Origin: Rhynchopus sp. YZ270_cl-10 | Lineage: Eukaryota > Euglenozoa > Diplonemea > Diplonemida > Diplonemidae | Length of the DNA stretch: 64,000 bases | Assembly (NCBI GenBank): GCA_964035575.1 | Contig: OZ037873.1 | Coordinates: 1,054,001 to 1,118,000 of the forward strand | Reading direction: 5' to 3' | Part shown: in pieces, positions 44,365 through 53,897 of the stretch | Numbering within the stretch: the stretch's first letter is position 1 | How the letters are laid out: each line of letters begins with the position of its first letter | The notes under the pieces: generated by a model | What the model saw: only the letters and a program-made list of their open reading frames with translations | The model's database searches: none | What the model was told of the DNA's origin: nothing | Made by a program: the position numbers and the translations under genes

Positions 44365-45598
44365 TAGACTGTCCTTGCCCCCCCTCCCCTCCCTCCCAGT
44401 GATGCAGGAATCCAGGGTCCCAAACAAAAAAACCCAAAAAAACCAAAAAAACCCATAAAAACCCAAAAAAACCCAAAAAAACCTTAAAAAAACCCACCGC
44501 ACTATATTTTGCTTTTGGGGCGTGGAGTGTGATTTTTTTTGCTCAAAACATCGCAAATATGAATTTTCGGAGCGATCCGAAAAAAATGCGGGGTCGGACA
44601 TTTTTTTTGGTGGAGTTTAAGCCACCTAAAATTGACTTCTAAGTCAGACGTTCTATACGGTTTCTGAACAATTTTAGTGCCGTGAGTTTACGTGTATAAA
44701 CCTTCTGTTACGTGTGCACCTACAGCTACAACAGGCGTTTTCACCTGGAGTTCACCTCTTTTGGTGGGTTTTTTGAGTCCATACCCAGGTATGTGGGGTG
44801 GGAAACGCGATTCCGGTGTAAGAACCATGGGTGGTTCCACTGCAGTACCACGTAACCCACGTTTAAATCCCAAAAAACCCCGGTGACACCATCTTCTCGG
44901 TGAGCAATGAGTGTTACCCGCGCGTGCTCCTTTCGTCACGCAAACCAAAAAGCGGTGCAATGTTGTGAATTTTTGAAGATTTTGTGTGTTTTCCTGATTT
45001 TCGTACATTTTGTTGCGTTTTGGGTTATGATATTGTAGATTTTTGTGTAGATTTCGTGGGTTTTTTCGTTTTTTTTGTTGTAAATTTGGGCGACCGCCTA
45101 AAACACCAAAAATGCAGGTTGGTACCGCAATGAGGCAGAATAGTGCCTATACACATTGTTGTCCTTTACCGTGGGTGTCCAAAGACACACTCTTTTGGCT
45201 GAAAATGGAGGGTGCGTGCTGGGCAGCTTCACTGCCCACATTAATACAGTAAAACTGGCTGGTGCCTGTATGAAGTGGTTTTTCAGGTCAAAAATGGCCT
45301 GAAAAAGTGGTGTTTTCGGGGTCTGGTACCTGTGTGTGACCATACTACAGGTGGTATGATGAGTGATCTGACCATATTCTCCAGGTATAACAAACACCTA
45401 AAAAACCAATTGGCGAAGGAATTTTACACTTTTGACCACCACACATTACATGTTTACCAAGGCATTTTTTCCATGCACTTGTGTGTGCTGGGAAGCATAC
45501 CGCCAGTGTTAAAAATTCACGAATACCCTACCAAAAACCAGAAAGTCAAAAAACCCATAAAAACCCGAGAAAACTGGTTTTGAAAAAACCCGAAAAAA

Positions 45599-45636
45599 CC
45601 AACGATTTCTAAAGCTACAGTTTCTGTACTTCATTG
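45599..45636 (+). other. Spliced-leader sequence, full length
   Basis: It starts CCAACGATTTCTAAAGCTA and ends CAGTTTCTGTACTTCATTG. The last 18 nt differ by one base from the SL 3' end AGTTTCTGTACTTTATTG shared by kinetoplastids and diplonemids (from memory). The 5' part looks like the diplonemid leader rather than trypanosomatid AACTAACGC. It is not followed by a GT donor, so this is not an SL RNA gene but a reverse-transcribed, already trans-spliced mRNA end. Confidence 0.85.
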
Positions 45637-45652
45637 TTTCTGTACTTCATTG
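45637..45652 (+). other. Relic of an older spliced leader
   Basis: TTTCTGTACTTCATTG repeats exactly the part of the SL that lies after its internal ACAG. The simplest explanation is that a genomic copy carrying an SL was transcribed and the SL's own internal AG served as the acceptor for a new SL. Confidence 0.8.
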
Positions 45653-45708
45653 TATACCCCTCCCACACTCACCACCACCCATCCCCTTGTCTCCCCCGCC
45701 CAACCAAA

Positions 45709-48700
45709 ATGGCAACACTCGGTAGCGCGCGCTACAGAGTGGCGACATCAGTAGTGGCACTACTGATGGTCGCAATCGCGGCGGCGGCGGAGGACGCGAC
45801 GGCGGCGACGGCGGCGGCGGCGACGGATGAGACGGCGAAGGATGCGCTGTCAGCGACGTCAGCGGCGGTTGCTACAACAGTAGCACACTCGACCCCGCTC
45901 CCCCCCCCACACCTCGGTCGGACAAGCAGAGAAGGTCCCGAGGCTGTCGGCACGGTGGACCACCTCCCACCCACACACGGTTGCGCACCAGTGGGAACCG
46001 GCTACGCCGCGAGGCATGCCACGGGAAGGTTAGGCCGCGTGGACCCCCCCGACCGCCGGGGTCGGGACGCCGAAGGACAGACGAAGATCGCGCGTAAACG
46101 AAGGCGGGGGGGAAGGGAGGCGGGATTTTTTGGGTGGAAGGGGCCAAGAGCCCCGTTTTTTCTCCTTTTTCTCTCCCCAGTTTGTTTTGCCCCTCCTTTG
46201 GACCCACCTCCCCAAGCCCCTAATCAAACATTTCACCCTCTCCCATTCCCCGGGTCCAAAGTTTTTCAACCCTCCCTCGTTCAGTCGGGGATCAGGGTGG
46301 GGCCTTTTTATTGCTTCCCCCCTTTTTCTCCCTCCATATACCGCGGCTTTGTCCCACCTTCTCCTGCTCATTATGTCCAAACATTTCCTTTACTTTTTAT
46401 TTTCAACAATTCACAAAATACCCCGGACAGGGTGAGCGTTCGGAGAGAGGCGGGAGGTCTGTGGTTCGGTTCCCTCCCCCCACCCCACCCCTTTGTTTTT
46501 AAAAATAAGATGTGGTCGGTTCCAGAGCTCGAGTCGGTAGGGCGGGCCTCAGTTCCCCCCCCCGCCTCCTTCATTCACCCTTTTGCACAAACAAAAAAAG
46601 AAACAAAAAAAGTAACTAATAGCAAACATGGGAGTTTAGGGAGGCTGGGGAACAAATGCGGAGAGTCGGCTGAGAGAGTCGGGTGGGTAGGGTGGCCGGG
46701 TCTTTATCGTTCTTTTCTCCCCTGTTTTCCCCCTGTTCACCGCGGGCTGCGTGCTTTGTCGCTACACTGTCACGAGAGGGCTTTGTATTGCAATCCACAT
46801 TTCTGCACCGCTTTTTCACCCAACGCCACCGTGTTATTCTCCAATGAACTGTTCTCTGTTTTTCAGGGTGCACGTGAGGGGAGGCGGCAAGGGTCTCTAG
46901 TGTCTCTGGTGGTCGCTGGGGTGTCTCCGCTGGGCTCTGTGGTTGGCTGTGCGCCGGGTGCGGTGGTTGCGGGTGTTGTGGGCGGTGGTGCATGGTCGCT
47001 CACCGTAGGGTGTAGCAGCAGCAACAGCAGCTACAGCAACAGCAGCAACAGCAACAGCAGCAGCAGCAACAGCAGCAACAACAGCAGCAGCAACAGCAGC
47101 AGCAGCAACAGCAGCAGCAGCAACAGCAGCAACAACAGCAACAACAGCAGCAGCTACAGCAGCAGCAGCAGCTACAGCAACAGCAGCAGCAGCAACAGCA
47201 GCAGCAGCAACAGCAGCAGCAGCAACAGCAGCAACAACAGCAACAACAGCAACAACAGCAGCAGCTACAACAGCAACAACAGCAACAACAGCAGCAGCTA
47301 CAGCAGCAGCAGCAGCTACAGCAACAGCAGCAGCAGCATCAGCAGCAACAACAGCAACAACAGCAGCAGCTACAGCAACAGCAGCAGCTACAGCAACAGC
47401 AACAGCAGCAACAACAGCAACAACAGCAACAACAGCAGCAGCTACAGCAACAGCAGCAGCAGCATCAGCAACAACAACAGCAACAACAGCAGCAGCTACA
47501 GCAACTGCAGCAGCAACAGCAGCTACGGCAACAACAGCAGCAGCAACAGCAACAACAGCAACAACAGCAGCAGCAACGGCTACAGCAGCAACATCTTCAG
47601 GCGCGTGTGTGTGCGAAGGCGAGGTGCGGAGGCGTCGGTTGGTCAGGTTGGGAGCTGGGGGGCGCGGGATGTTCCTGGTTCCGTCAGTGGGTGTGGGGTC
47701 GTAGGGCCTGGTGTTGTGTGGGCCTTGATGGTCTGCCACGTCGCGGCGTTGCTCCGTGCCCTCCTTGCCGACACCCTCTCGTGGAAGGAGCCCTGCCGAC
47801 GTCGCCGTCGCCGTCGCCGCAGATGGATTGCTCGGAACCCCTGGTGTCAGGGTCTCCGTCTGATGTGTCGGTGCTCCCTGTCTGGGGTCCGTCGTTGCGT
47901 CGCGTGGGGGCATTGCCCGCAAGACAACCCTCCACTGGCAGGCTCCCGTCGCCGCAGCAGAGCGCTGTTCCGCATGCGTCATGTTGGCAGAGACAGAGTA
48001 GGGCGGTGCCGTCACGTCTGGGCGGGCCCAGGTGCCATGAGAGGTGGGAACGAACAGGATGCCCAGGTGGATGCTGAACGAGAGAGGGTTGACGCTTTCC
48101 TGAGCTCCATTTCCCAAGGAGCCGCAGTCCGCGTCCCTAACTCCGAGTCGGACAATTGCCTCTTTGTCTCGCTGTTCCAGGCTCAGACCAGGAACAGGCC
48201 GCCCCCTACGGCTGCTGAGTGTACTGAGCTTCGTGAGCTGTTTGCCGACAGAGCCGTTGAGACCCGTGCACAGGGTGAAGTGATGTTGGGTGGGCAGAAG
48301 CAGTTGGATGCGTACGTCGCAGGGCTCAGAGGTGACGCCTGGGGAGACCACTTCGCCATCCACCTTGCGGCGAACGTGTGGCGGGAGAACATCCTCGTGG
48401 TGCAGTGTGGTGAGAACCCTGTGGTGCGCATCCGGGCAACGCGGCTGTCCACAAAAGAAGTCGCGAGGACGAGGGTCATCACTCGGGTGGGCAATCACTT
48501 CGACGCGGTGTACGCCGACAACGACGCTATCGAGTTGCTCACAGCAGGGGCTCCCTACTCCCTGCTCAACCCCGACACCATTGCCGCGCATCCGTTGGCA
48601 GCGATCACTGCAGATTCCACCGCCTCTTGCTCCCTCGACCCCCCAGCGCAGGGTTATTACTGCCCCCTGCCTCACTGCTCGGGCTCCAAGATCCACAGGA

Positions 48701-51700
48701 GCGCGGAGTTTAAGCACCGCAAGCTGCGGGATCACTTGCAGGAGCACGCCCAGCAAGGCGACATCCTGCCTGCAGCCGACCTCCGCCGCCTGAAGTTCAC
48801 GCAGTGCGTGCGGTGCGGGGACGTCCTCCCCATAAAGGCCAAGGATGGGACATGCTTCTCGTGCAGGGGGGCGACCGCACCATCCGCTGTTCCGCCCATC
48901 CGAAAGAGGTCCCAGCAGGAAGTAGACGACGATCGCCTTCTTCCGTCTGCGCATGACATCGCCGTAAGCCGCTCCCGTGTCATGGAGTTCATCCCGGACT
49001 ACATGCTTCGTGCAGTGACGGAGGCGGTGAACATAGCACTCTTGGACATCGCAGCCAACGCTAAGGACCTGTCCGCGTGGAACCGGTTCGGCATGCTGTG
49101 GAAAACGCTCCTCCGCACTCGCCGAAGTGGCAAGACGAAGAAGAAGCGCATGCGAGAGAAGCGCATCGAAGACTTGGAGCGGTGGGAGAAAGGCGAGTTA
49201 TCCGCACTGTGGCGGGACGCGCAGGCTCAGGTGCCGGGGAGACGAGCAGAGCAAGAGGCCCCCATATTTGAGGATCTGGAACGGGCGTGCGTCGCTGAAG
49301 CTCGGAAGGGTCGTCCCGCCGCAGCCTTCTCCCGTCTCTCTTCGTCGGGACTCGCCCCGGACTCTGAAGCCACACTGCAAGCTCTGCGGGCCAAGCACCC
49401 TCCGCCCCCATCCAAAGTGGAGTTAGGCCCGGCTTTGGTGAAGCCCGCCACCCCAGATGACTTGACCCCTGCGCAGGTGCTGGCACTGGTGAAACGCATG
49501 CCGCGAGGCACTGCTGCAGGTCCTTCCGGCCTCCGTGCGGACCACCTCAAGCAGATGCTGAATGAGAGTGACGTCAACATCCTACCGGCCTTGACTCACG
49601 TGCTCAACGCAGTCCGCGCAGCCAGAGTCCCCGACGAAGTCACTCCTTTCCTGGCTGGGGCCCGTTTGATGGCGCTCCCCAAAGGTGCCAACGATGTCCG
49701 TCCGATCGCAGTGGGTGAAACTCTCCGTAGGCTGGCAGCGAAATCGTATGCAGCTGATGTGAAGAAGCAAGCGAAGGACATTCTGCTCCCTGGTAAGCAG
49801 GTGGGGGTAGGGGTGGAAGGTGGCATCGAGGCAGCGACAGAGACAGTCCGGGACTTCGCTTTCCGTCACATCGGCCAGGACAAAGTAGTGCTGAAGATTG
49901 ACTTCAGCAATGCGTTCAACACTGTGTGCCGCAACACCTTGCTGAATCAGACGCGCGCACACCTCCCTAAGCTGTCCCGTTTTGTGGAGTGGTGCTACGT
50001 GTATCCGTCCTCCCTGGTGTACGGTGAAGTAGTGGTGCAATCGCAGTCCGGTGTGCAGCAAGGTGACCCGCTAGGCCCCCTTCTCTTCTCTCTGGTGGTG
50101 AAGGGCTTGACGGAAACGGTTCGCGACCTGCCGGGGGTGGATCTGTCGGTTTGGTACCTGGATGACGGGACGCTCATGGGATCGCCTGCGGCAGTTGCGA
50201 AAGCCTTTGAAGTACTAAAGTCGGAGAGCCTGAAGTTGGGGCTATCGGTGAATTCCTCCAAATGCGAACTCATCCCCCTCGGAGGTGAGAAGAACCACAC
50301 TGATGCCGTCCTCCAGGATGCAGGATTTGCCGTGGCGGACCTGAAGGTGCTCCGAGAGGGATTCAGCTTTCTGGGGGCCCCCATCGGCACTAACGAGTAC
50401 TGCGACGAGTTCATGGAGAGCACGATGCTTGAATTCTCGAAGAAACTCCGCCTGCTGGGTAAACTGGGAGATGCTCAGGTGGCTCTGTCTCTCTTGCGCC
50501 ACTGTGAAGGATTTTGCAAAACTGTCTTCTACATGCGGGCCCTTCGTCACCAAGGGGATCACAAGTGGCTGGACAAGTACGACAAGGAGGTGGACCGGGT
50601 GCTGGCACAGATTCTGAGTTCGCCAGGGTCGGACCCGGACGCATTGATGCCGGATGCGGCTCGAGTGCAAGCTGCCCTCCCCGTGCGTATAGGGGGCTTG
50701 GGGGTGCGCCGTGCATACGACCACTGGACCGCTGCCGCTATGGGAGCTGCTAGTGGCACCTTCGATTTATGCAAGCACCTGGACAAACACTACCGTTGGG
50801 ATGCTGGAGGGTGGAGCCACACTGCCACCCGGTACAATGAGCTTGTGGACGCCGATGCCCGCGTGAACCCAGAGGAACAGCCCCAGCAAATCCTCAAACA
50901 GCGTGATCTGTCTGCCCCGATCATCACACGTCAAGTGTCTGAGTTGCGCGACACAGGGGACATCCAGGACCGTGCTCGGCTGAATTCCCTTCAGCTGCCC
51001 TTGGCGGGGGCGTGGATTACCGCATTACCCACCCCAGAAAACGTCATCAACCCGGAAGAGTTTCGAGCAGTGGTCCGTCTCAGACTGGGTCTTGCGGTAC
51101 ACAGGGACAAGGCACTATGCGAACAATGTGGTCGGCCCATGGATGAGTTCGGGATACACGCCCTCAACTGCAGCCATGGGGGTTGCACGATTCGCAGGCA
51201 TGACCGGCTACGCGATCTGGTGGGCATGCTGGGTTCGAAGGCGGGCCTCGCTCCGTCCCTGGAGCCTAAGCACATCGTCCTCGGAGGGACCAAACCGGCA
51301 GACATCTTCTTCTCCATCGGAGTCGGTGATGGCAAGCCTCGAGCGGTGGACTGCGTGGTAGCGAATCCCCTCGCCAAGTCGCATGTCCAAGGGGCGGCCC
51401 GGGCGGTGGGACACGCCGCGGTCACACATCAGACGGCGAAACGGGGCAAGCACGGCGAAGCCTGCAGGAAAGCTCATATTTCCTTCACAGCCTTTGCAGC
51501 CGAGGTCCTTGGGGGGCTAGGTCCGGAGGCAGACACGCTGTGGCGCCATCTGAACAAGATGGCTGCGGAGCGAGCGGACGGGGATAAAGTTCTGGCATCG
51601 GTCAAGTGGAACGAACGTCTGGCCGTGTGTGTCCAGCGGGAGGTGGGCGCCACATTGCTGAAGAGAGGCGCCCTGTGCTTCAGCCTTGCGGTCACGCGCA

Positions 51701-53547
51701 CAGCAGTGCCAGCGAAAGCAGTGTCCCTCGACAAAAGCTACTACGTCTCGCCAGACCCTCCCGATGACCGTTTCCCTTCGTACGTGGATGACCATCTGTA
51801 CCGCTTGTCTGAGAACGACTGTGAAGTTGAAGAGGAACCTGTCGCTCCCGTCGCCCCTGATCCCCTTTATGACGTCGACGAAGCCACGGCAGCGATGGAG
51901 GCATGGCTGAGCCGACAAGCGGGCAAGGAATCCACCCATCCGTCCACCCTTGAAGTACCCTCCACTCCCTGCGAAGACCCTGCAACAGCATTCAAGGCGC
52001 TGGAGACATGTGACCCCCCGCCGGCCCTGCCGCTACAGCTGTCCTCCCTCGGGTGCTCCGTTCCCGCGGACTTCCGCTACACAGTGGGCGACTGTTGCTT
52101 CGATGCCGTGGCGTACCAGTGCGGGAGGAGTGCGGGGTCCCTGAGACAGGCGGCGATTGCACAGGTGGTCCAAGACGAGGACTTAGCGGCTCGCGCTGAA
52201 CCAAGTGTCGGAGTATGGGCGCGACAGATGAGCATCGCTGGGTGTGCGCGTCCTGACACTTGGGCTGACATGGTGACGGTTAGCGGCCTGGCCCGAGCTC
52301 TGCATTCCCTGGTGGTGGTGTTCATTGGTGGCCATCGACCGTCGGTCTTCACCCCCTCAGGCGAAGTGGGATACCGTCGGGTGCTCGCACTAGCCCACGA
52401 TGGCCGCACCGCAGGTCACTTCACGCCGGTCAATATCCCCGAGAAGCTGACGCAGTTCCTCCTCATGCATGAACCGACCCCGCGCCTGCCGCCTCTCACT
52501 TGTGTGTCACGCGAGGGGCTTCTGGACTGCCCCCTGGAAGACTCACGGGCGGATTTCGGGAAATGCGAGCTGTGCTCGGCTGCGGTCCTCGGTCGTGAAC
52601 GTCATTGGGAGTGTCGGGAGTGCTCAGTTTGGGTGTGTGTGCCGTGTCGTTCCCTCCCCTCAACCTGCCCGCGGGCCCTGCCAGTGTCCAGCAAGCCATG
52701 CGCGGCGAGGATCATTGCGCGCGCGCACGAGATGATTGACCCCAAGAGCATTAACTTGGTGAAGGTACAGCGTGAAGCTCGCGTGACCAGCCAAGTGGAG
52801 ACTGCAAAGGCGCGGAGGGCACAGACGCAACGCAACATGAGACAGGCATCATCAGACGTCCAGGGACAAGAGAGCGGCTACTCCACCACACATTCAGCCC
52901 TCCCTACTCCGGTCGCGTCCTCGGTGCCCCCTGTCGCACAAGCAGTTGCCCGTCCCGGCGCCTCTGCGCAGTCACACCCTGGTTCGGACGGGGCAACACA
53001 ACCTCAGACCGGTACGGAGAGTGGCTTCTCAAACACCCACTCAGCCCTCCCCGTATCTTCTTCCTCTGAGGCAGTTCCCTCTTCCGTCCACCCGAGAGAG
53101 CAGCCGCCCGCCGCATCGCAGGGCAGCGAGTTCTCTATGGACCTCATCGACGAATCAGAACTCGCAGTCCCCATGTCTGACGCCACTTCGGCCCCCAGCA
53201 CGTACACGCAATCGGAGAGTGGCTCTCAACCCGCACCTACAGCCCTCCCGACCAACGTGCCGTTCTATGCCGGTATGGCGCCCTGCCCAGGATTCAACAA
53301 CATGGGGTGTCCAGCGACCGCCGAGGCGTGGAAGGACACGTTCTACCCGAACACGCTTCAGCACCAGTCGCTGGCAGCGGGAGGGGATTGGCAGTCGGTG
53401 GATGACGCCCTCACCTGCCTCTACCTGTGGAAAGAAGCGAAGAAGCCGTCGATGAGCTCCGACGAGGTGGAAGAGGCTTACACCCTCTACAACCGTCTGC
53501 GGGGCCTAAAGCGGAGCAGGAACTCGCGGCCGTCCCAGAGCACTTGA
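45709..53547 (+). CDS. LINE polyprotein: OTU, zinc fingers, RT, restriction-like endonuclease, second OTU
   Basis: One open frame of 2612 residues. An Ala-rich hydrophobic start (SVVALLMVAIAAAA) and about 400 poorly structured residues precede a Ser/Asn tract (nt 47011-47600). OTU-like protease 1 spans nt 48100-48540 (SDNCLFVSLF, WGDHFAI, NHFDAVY with Cys and His). Zinc fingers follow (YYCPLPHC...HLQEH; CVRCG...CFSC, nt 48655-48880). RT spans nt 49450-50400: AAGPSGLRADHLK, KIDFSNAFNT, QQGDPLGPLLFS, WYLDDGT. After the thumb come a CCHC-type knuckle (CEQCGRPMDEFGIHALNCSHGG) split here by position nt 51117-51185, and an endonuclease core with PAD...DCVVANPL (nt 51295-51372). A second OTU-like domain (GDCCFDAVAY, GHFTPVN, nt 52085-52440) and a C-x2-C ring-like finger (nt 52560-52675) follow. 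ATG 45709 is the first after the SL. Confidence 0.85.
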   Translation: MATLGSARYRVATSVVALLMVAIAAAAEDATAATAAAATDETAKDALSATSAAVATTVAHSTPLPPPHLGRTSREGPEAVGTVDHLPPTHGCAPVGTGYAARHATGRLGRVDPPDRRGRDAEGQTKIARKRRRGGREAGFFGWKGPRAPFFLLFLSPVCFAPPLDPPPQAPNQTFHPLPFPGSKVFQPSLVQSGIRVGPFYCFPPFSPSIYRGFVPPSPAHYVQTFPLLFIFNNSQNTPDRVSVRREAGGLWFGSLPPPHPFVFKNKMWSVPELESVGRASVPPPASFIHPFAQTKKETKKVTNSKHGSLGRLGNKCGESAERVGWVGWPGLYRSFLPCFPPVHRGLRALSLHCHERALYCNPHFCTAFSPNATVLFSNELFSVFQGAREGRRQGSLVSLVVAGVSPLGSVVGCAPGAVVAGVVGGGAWSLTVGCSSSNSSYSNSSNSNSSSSNSSNNSSSNSSSSNSSSSNSSNNSNNSSSYSSSSSYSNSSSSNSSSSNSSSSNSSNNSNNSNNSSSYNSNNSNNSSSYSSSSSYSNSSSSISSNNSNNSSSYSNSSSYSNSNSSNNSNNSNNSSSYSNSSSSISNNNSNNSSSYSNCSSNSSYGNNSSSNSNNSNNSSSNGYSSNIFRRVCVRRRGAEASVGQVGSWGARDVPGSVSGCGVVGPGVVWALMVCHVAALLRALLADTLSWKEPCRRRRRRRRRWIARNPWCQGLRLMCRCSLSGVRRCVAWGHCPQDNPPLAGSRRRSRALFRMRHVGRDRVGRCRHVWAGPGAMRGGNEQDAQVDAERERVDAFLSSISQGAAVRVPNSESDNCLFVSLFQAQTRNRPPPTAAECTELRELFADRAVETRAQGEVMLGGQKQLDAYVAGLRGDAWGDHFAIHLAANVWRENILVVQCGENPVVRIRATRLSTKEVARTRVITRVGNHFDAVYADNDAIELLTAGAPYSLLNPDTIAAHPLAAITADSTASCSLDPPAQGYYCPLPHCSGSKIHRSAEFKHRKLRDHLQEHAQQGDILPAADLRRLKFTQCVRCGDVLPIKAKDGTCFSCRGATAPSAVPPIRKRSQQEVDDDRLLPSAHDIAVSRSRVMEFIPDYMLRAVTEAVNIALLDIAANAKDLSAWNRFGMLWKTLLRTRRSGKTKKKRMREKRIEDLERWEKGELSALWRDAQAQVPGRRAEQEAPIFEDLERACVAEARKGRPAAAFSRLSSSGLAPDSEATLQALRAKHPPPPSKVELGPALVKPATPDDLTPAQVLALVKRMPRGTAAGPSGLRADHLKQMLNESDVNILPALTHVLNAVRAARVPDEVTPFLAGARLMALPKGANDVRPIAVGETLRRLAAKSYAADVKKQAKDILLPGKQVGVGVEGGIEAATETVRDFAFRHIGQDKVVLKIDFSNAFNTVCRNTLLNQTRAHLPKLSRFVEWCYVYPSSLVYGEVVVQSQSGVQQGDPLGPLLFSLVVKGLTETVRDLPGVDLSVWYLDDGTLMGSPAAVAKAFEVLKSESLKLGLSVNSSKCELIPLGGEKNHTDAVLQDAGFAVADLKVLREGFSFLGAPIGTNEYCDEFMESTMLEFSKKLRLLGKLGDAQVALSLLRHCEGFCKTVFYMRALRHQGDHKWLDKYDKEVDRVLAQILSSPGSDPDALMPDAARVQAALPVRIGGLGVRRAYDHWTAAAMGAASGTFDLCKHLDKHYRWDAGGWSHTATRYNELVDADARVNPEEQPQQILKQRDLSAPIITRQVSELRDTGDIQDRARLNSLQLPLAGAWITALPTPENVINPEEFRAVVRLRLGLAVHRDKALCEQCGRPMDEFGIHALNCSHGGCTIRRHDRLRDLVGMLGSKAGLAPSLEPKHIVLGGTKPADIFFSIGVGDGKPRAVDCVVANPLAKSHVQGAARAVGHAAVTHQTAKRGKHGEACRKAHISFTAFAAEVLGGLGPEADTLWRHLNKMAAERADGDKVLASVKWNERLAVCVQREVGATLLKRGALCFSLAVTRTAVPAKAVSLDKSYYVSPDPPDDRFPSYVDDHLYRLSENDCEVEEEPVAPVAPDPLYDVDEATAAMEAWLSRQAGKESTHPSTLEVPSTPCEDPATAFKALETCDPPPALPLQLSSLGCSVPADFRYTVGDCCFDAVAYQCGRSAGSLRQAAIAQVVQDEDLAARAEPSVGVWARQMSIAGCARPDTWADMVTVSGLARALHSLVVVFIGGHRPSVFTPSGEVGYRRVLALAHDGRTAGHFTPVNIPEKLTQFLLMHEPTPRLPPLTCVSREGLLDCPLEDSRADFGKCELCSAAVLGRERHWECRECSVWVCVPCRSLPSTCPRALPVSSKPCAARIIARAHEMIDPKSINLVKVQREARVTSQVETAKARRAQTQRNMRQASSDVQGQESGYSTTHSALPTPVASSVPPVAQAVARPGASAQSHPGSDGATQPQTGTESGFSNTHSALPVSSSSEAVPSSVHPREQPPAASQGSEFSMDLIDESELAVPMSDATSAPSTYTQSESGSQPAPTALPTNVPFYAGMAPCPGFNNMGCPATAEAWKDTFYPNTLQHQSLAAGGDWQSVDDALTCLYLWKEAKKPSMSSDEVEEAYTLYNRLRGLKRSRNSRPSQST
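46090..46866 (+). other. Intron-like stretch inside the LINE frame
   Basis: The stretch is T- and C-rich, contains a copy of the ACACTGTCACGAGAGG host repeat (46758-46798), and ends in GTTCTCTGTTTTTCAG before GGTGCACGTG. It looks like intergenic or intronic DNA, yet the frame stays open. Donor candidates are GTAAAC near 46095 and GTGAGC near 46430. The leader may therefore combine a non-LINE 5' segment with an unspliced intron. Confidence 0.4.
46758..46798 (+). repeat. ACACTGTCACGAGAGG hairpin repeat inside the LINE
   Basis: It reads GCTACACTGTCACGAGAGG followed by GCTTTGTATTGCAATCC, matching intergenic copies such as 13894-13927 and 57266-57307. Its presence in the LINE leader shows that either the repeat can ride on mobile RNA or that host DNA was transduced. 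Confidence 0.7.
47011..47600 (+). repeat. CAG/CAA/CTA trinucleotide tract
   Basis: About 590 bp of AGC, AAC and TAC codons in the LINE frame, giving Ser/Asn/Tyr; other frames would read poly-Gln or, on the minus strand, Ala/Val. The interruptions are regular (GCTACAGC every 40-60 bp), which suggests expansion in blocks. It separates the unusual leader from the OTU domain. Confidence 0.95.
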
Positions 53548-53848
53548 GTTTTTCTTTTTCATTCTTTACTTTTGTTTGGCTTTTAGCCTCCCCCCTCCCC
53601 CTTTGCCTATTGGTTTTATTTTATTTTATTTTTAGAATTAGAGTGTACAGCTAGGTAGGACCAGACGTCGTTAACAGCTATGAACCAAAGAGGTTCTCAG
53701 TGTCGTCGGCCAAGCCCCTTCACCAAAAAAGACTACAACAAGAAAACAAACACACAGAAAAAAAAGTAAAAGAATGCCCTTCCTCAGTCCGGAAGTATCA
53801 CCTCAACCGGTCACACCTGCCGTAAAATAGAGAGAGGTTACAGAATAC

Positions 53849-53895
<47 letters not shown>
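53548..53895 (+). other. LINE 3' UTR and poly(A) tail
   Basis: After the TGA stop at 53547 come a T-rich 3' UTR and 43 uninterrupted A (53853-53895). No tandem 3' repeats or microsatellite tail are present, so the element ends in true poly(A). Confidence 0.85.

Positions 53896-53897
<2 letters not shown>

Larger units (their letters stand above)
45599..53895 (+). mobile_element. Full-length LINE with spliced leader at its 5' end and poly(A) tail
   Basis: The copy starts with a 38-nt spliced leader, followed by a 16-nt SL relic, a short leader, a single reading frame of 2612 codons, a 3' UTR of about 305 nt and 43 A. It sits in A-rich DNA (AAAAAACCCATAAAAACCCG occurs on both sides, at 45549 and after the tail), so exact target duplications cannot be resolved. 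The RT plus C-terminal restriction-like endonuclease layout places it among R2/CRE/NeSL-type LINEs. The open frame and long pure A tail suggest a young insertion. Confidence 0.85.

Noticed and set aside
45599-45652. LINE inserted into an SL RNA gene, as for SLACS/CZAR/CRE1
   Set aside because: The leader is complete, no GT donor or SL intron follows, and no SL gene sequence lies beyond the poly(A) tail. A retrotransposed trans-spliced mRNA fits better.
46897-48954. Minus-strand 685-codon ORF with Ala/Val tract
   Set aside because: It is the shadow of the CAG/CAA tract and of the GC-rich LINE frame on the other strand.
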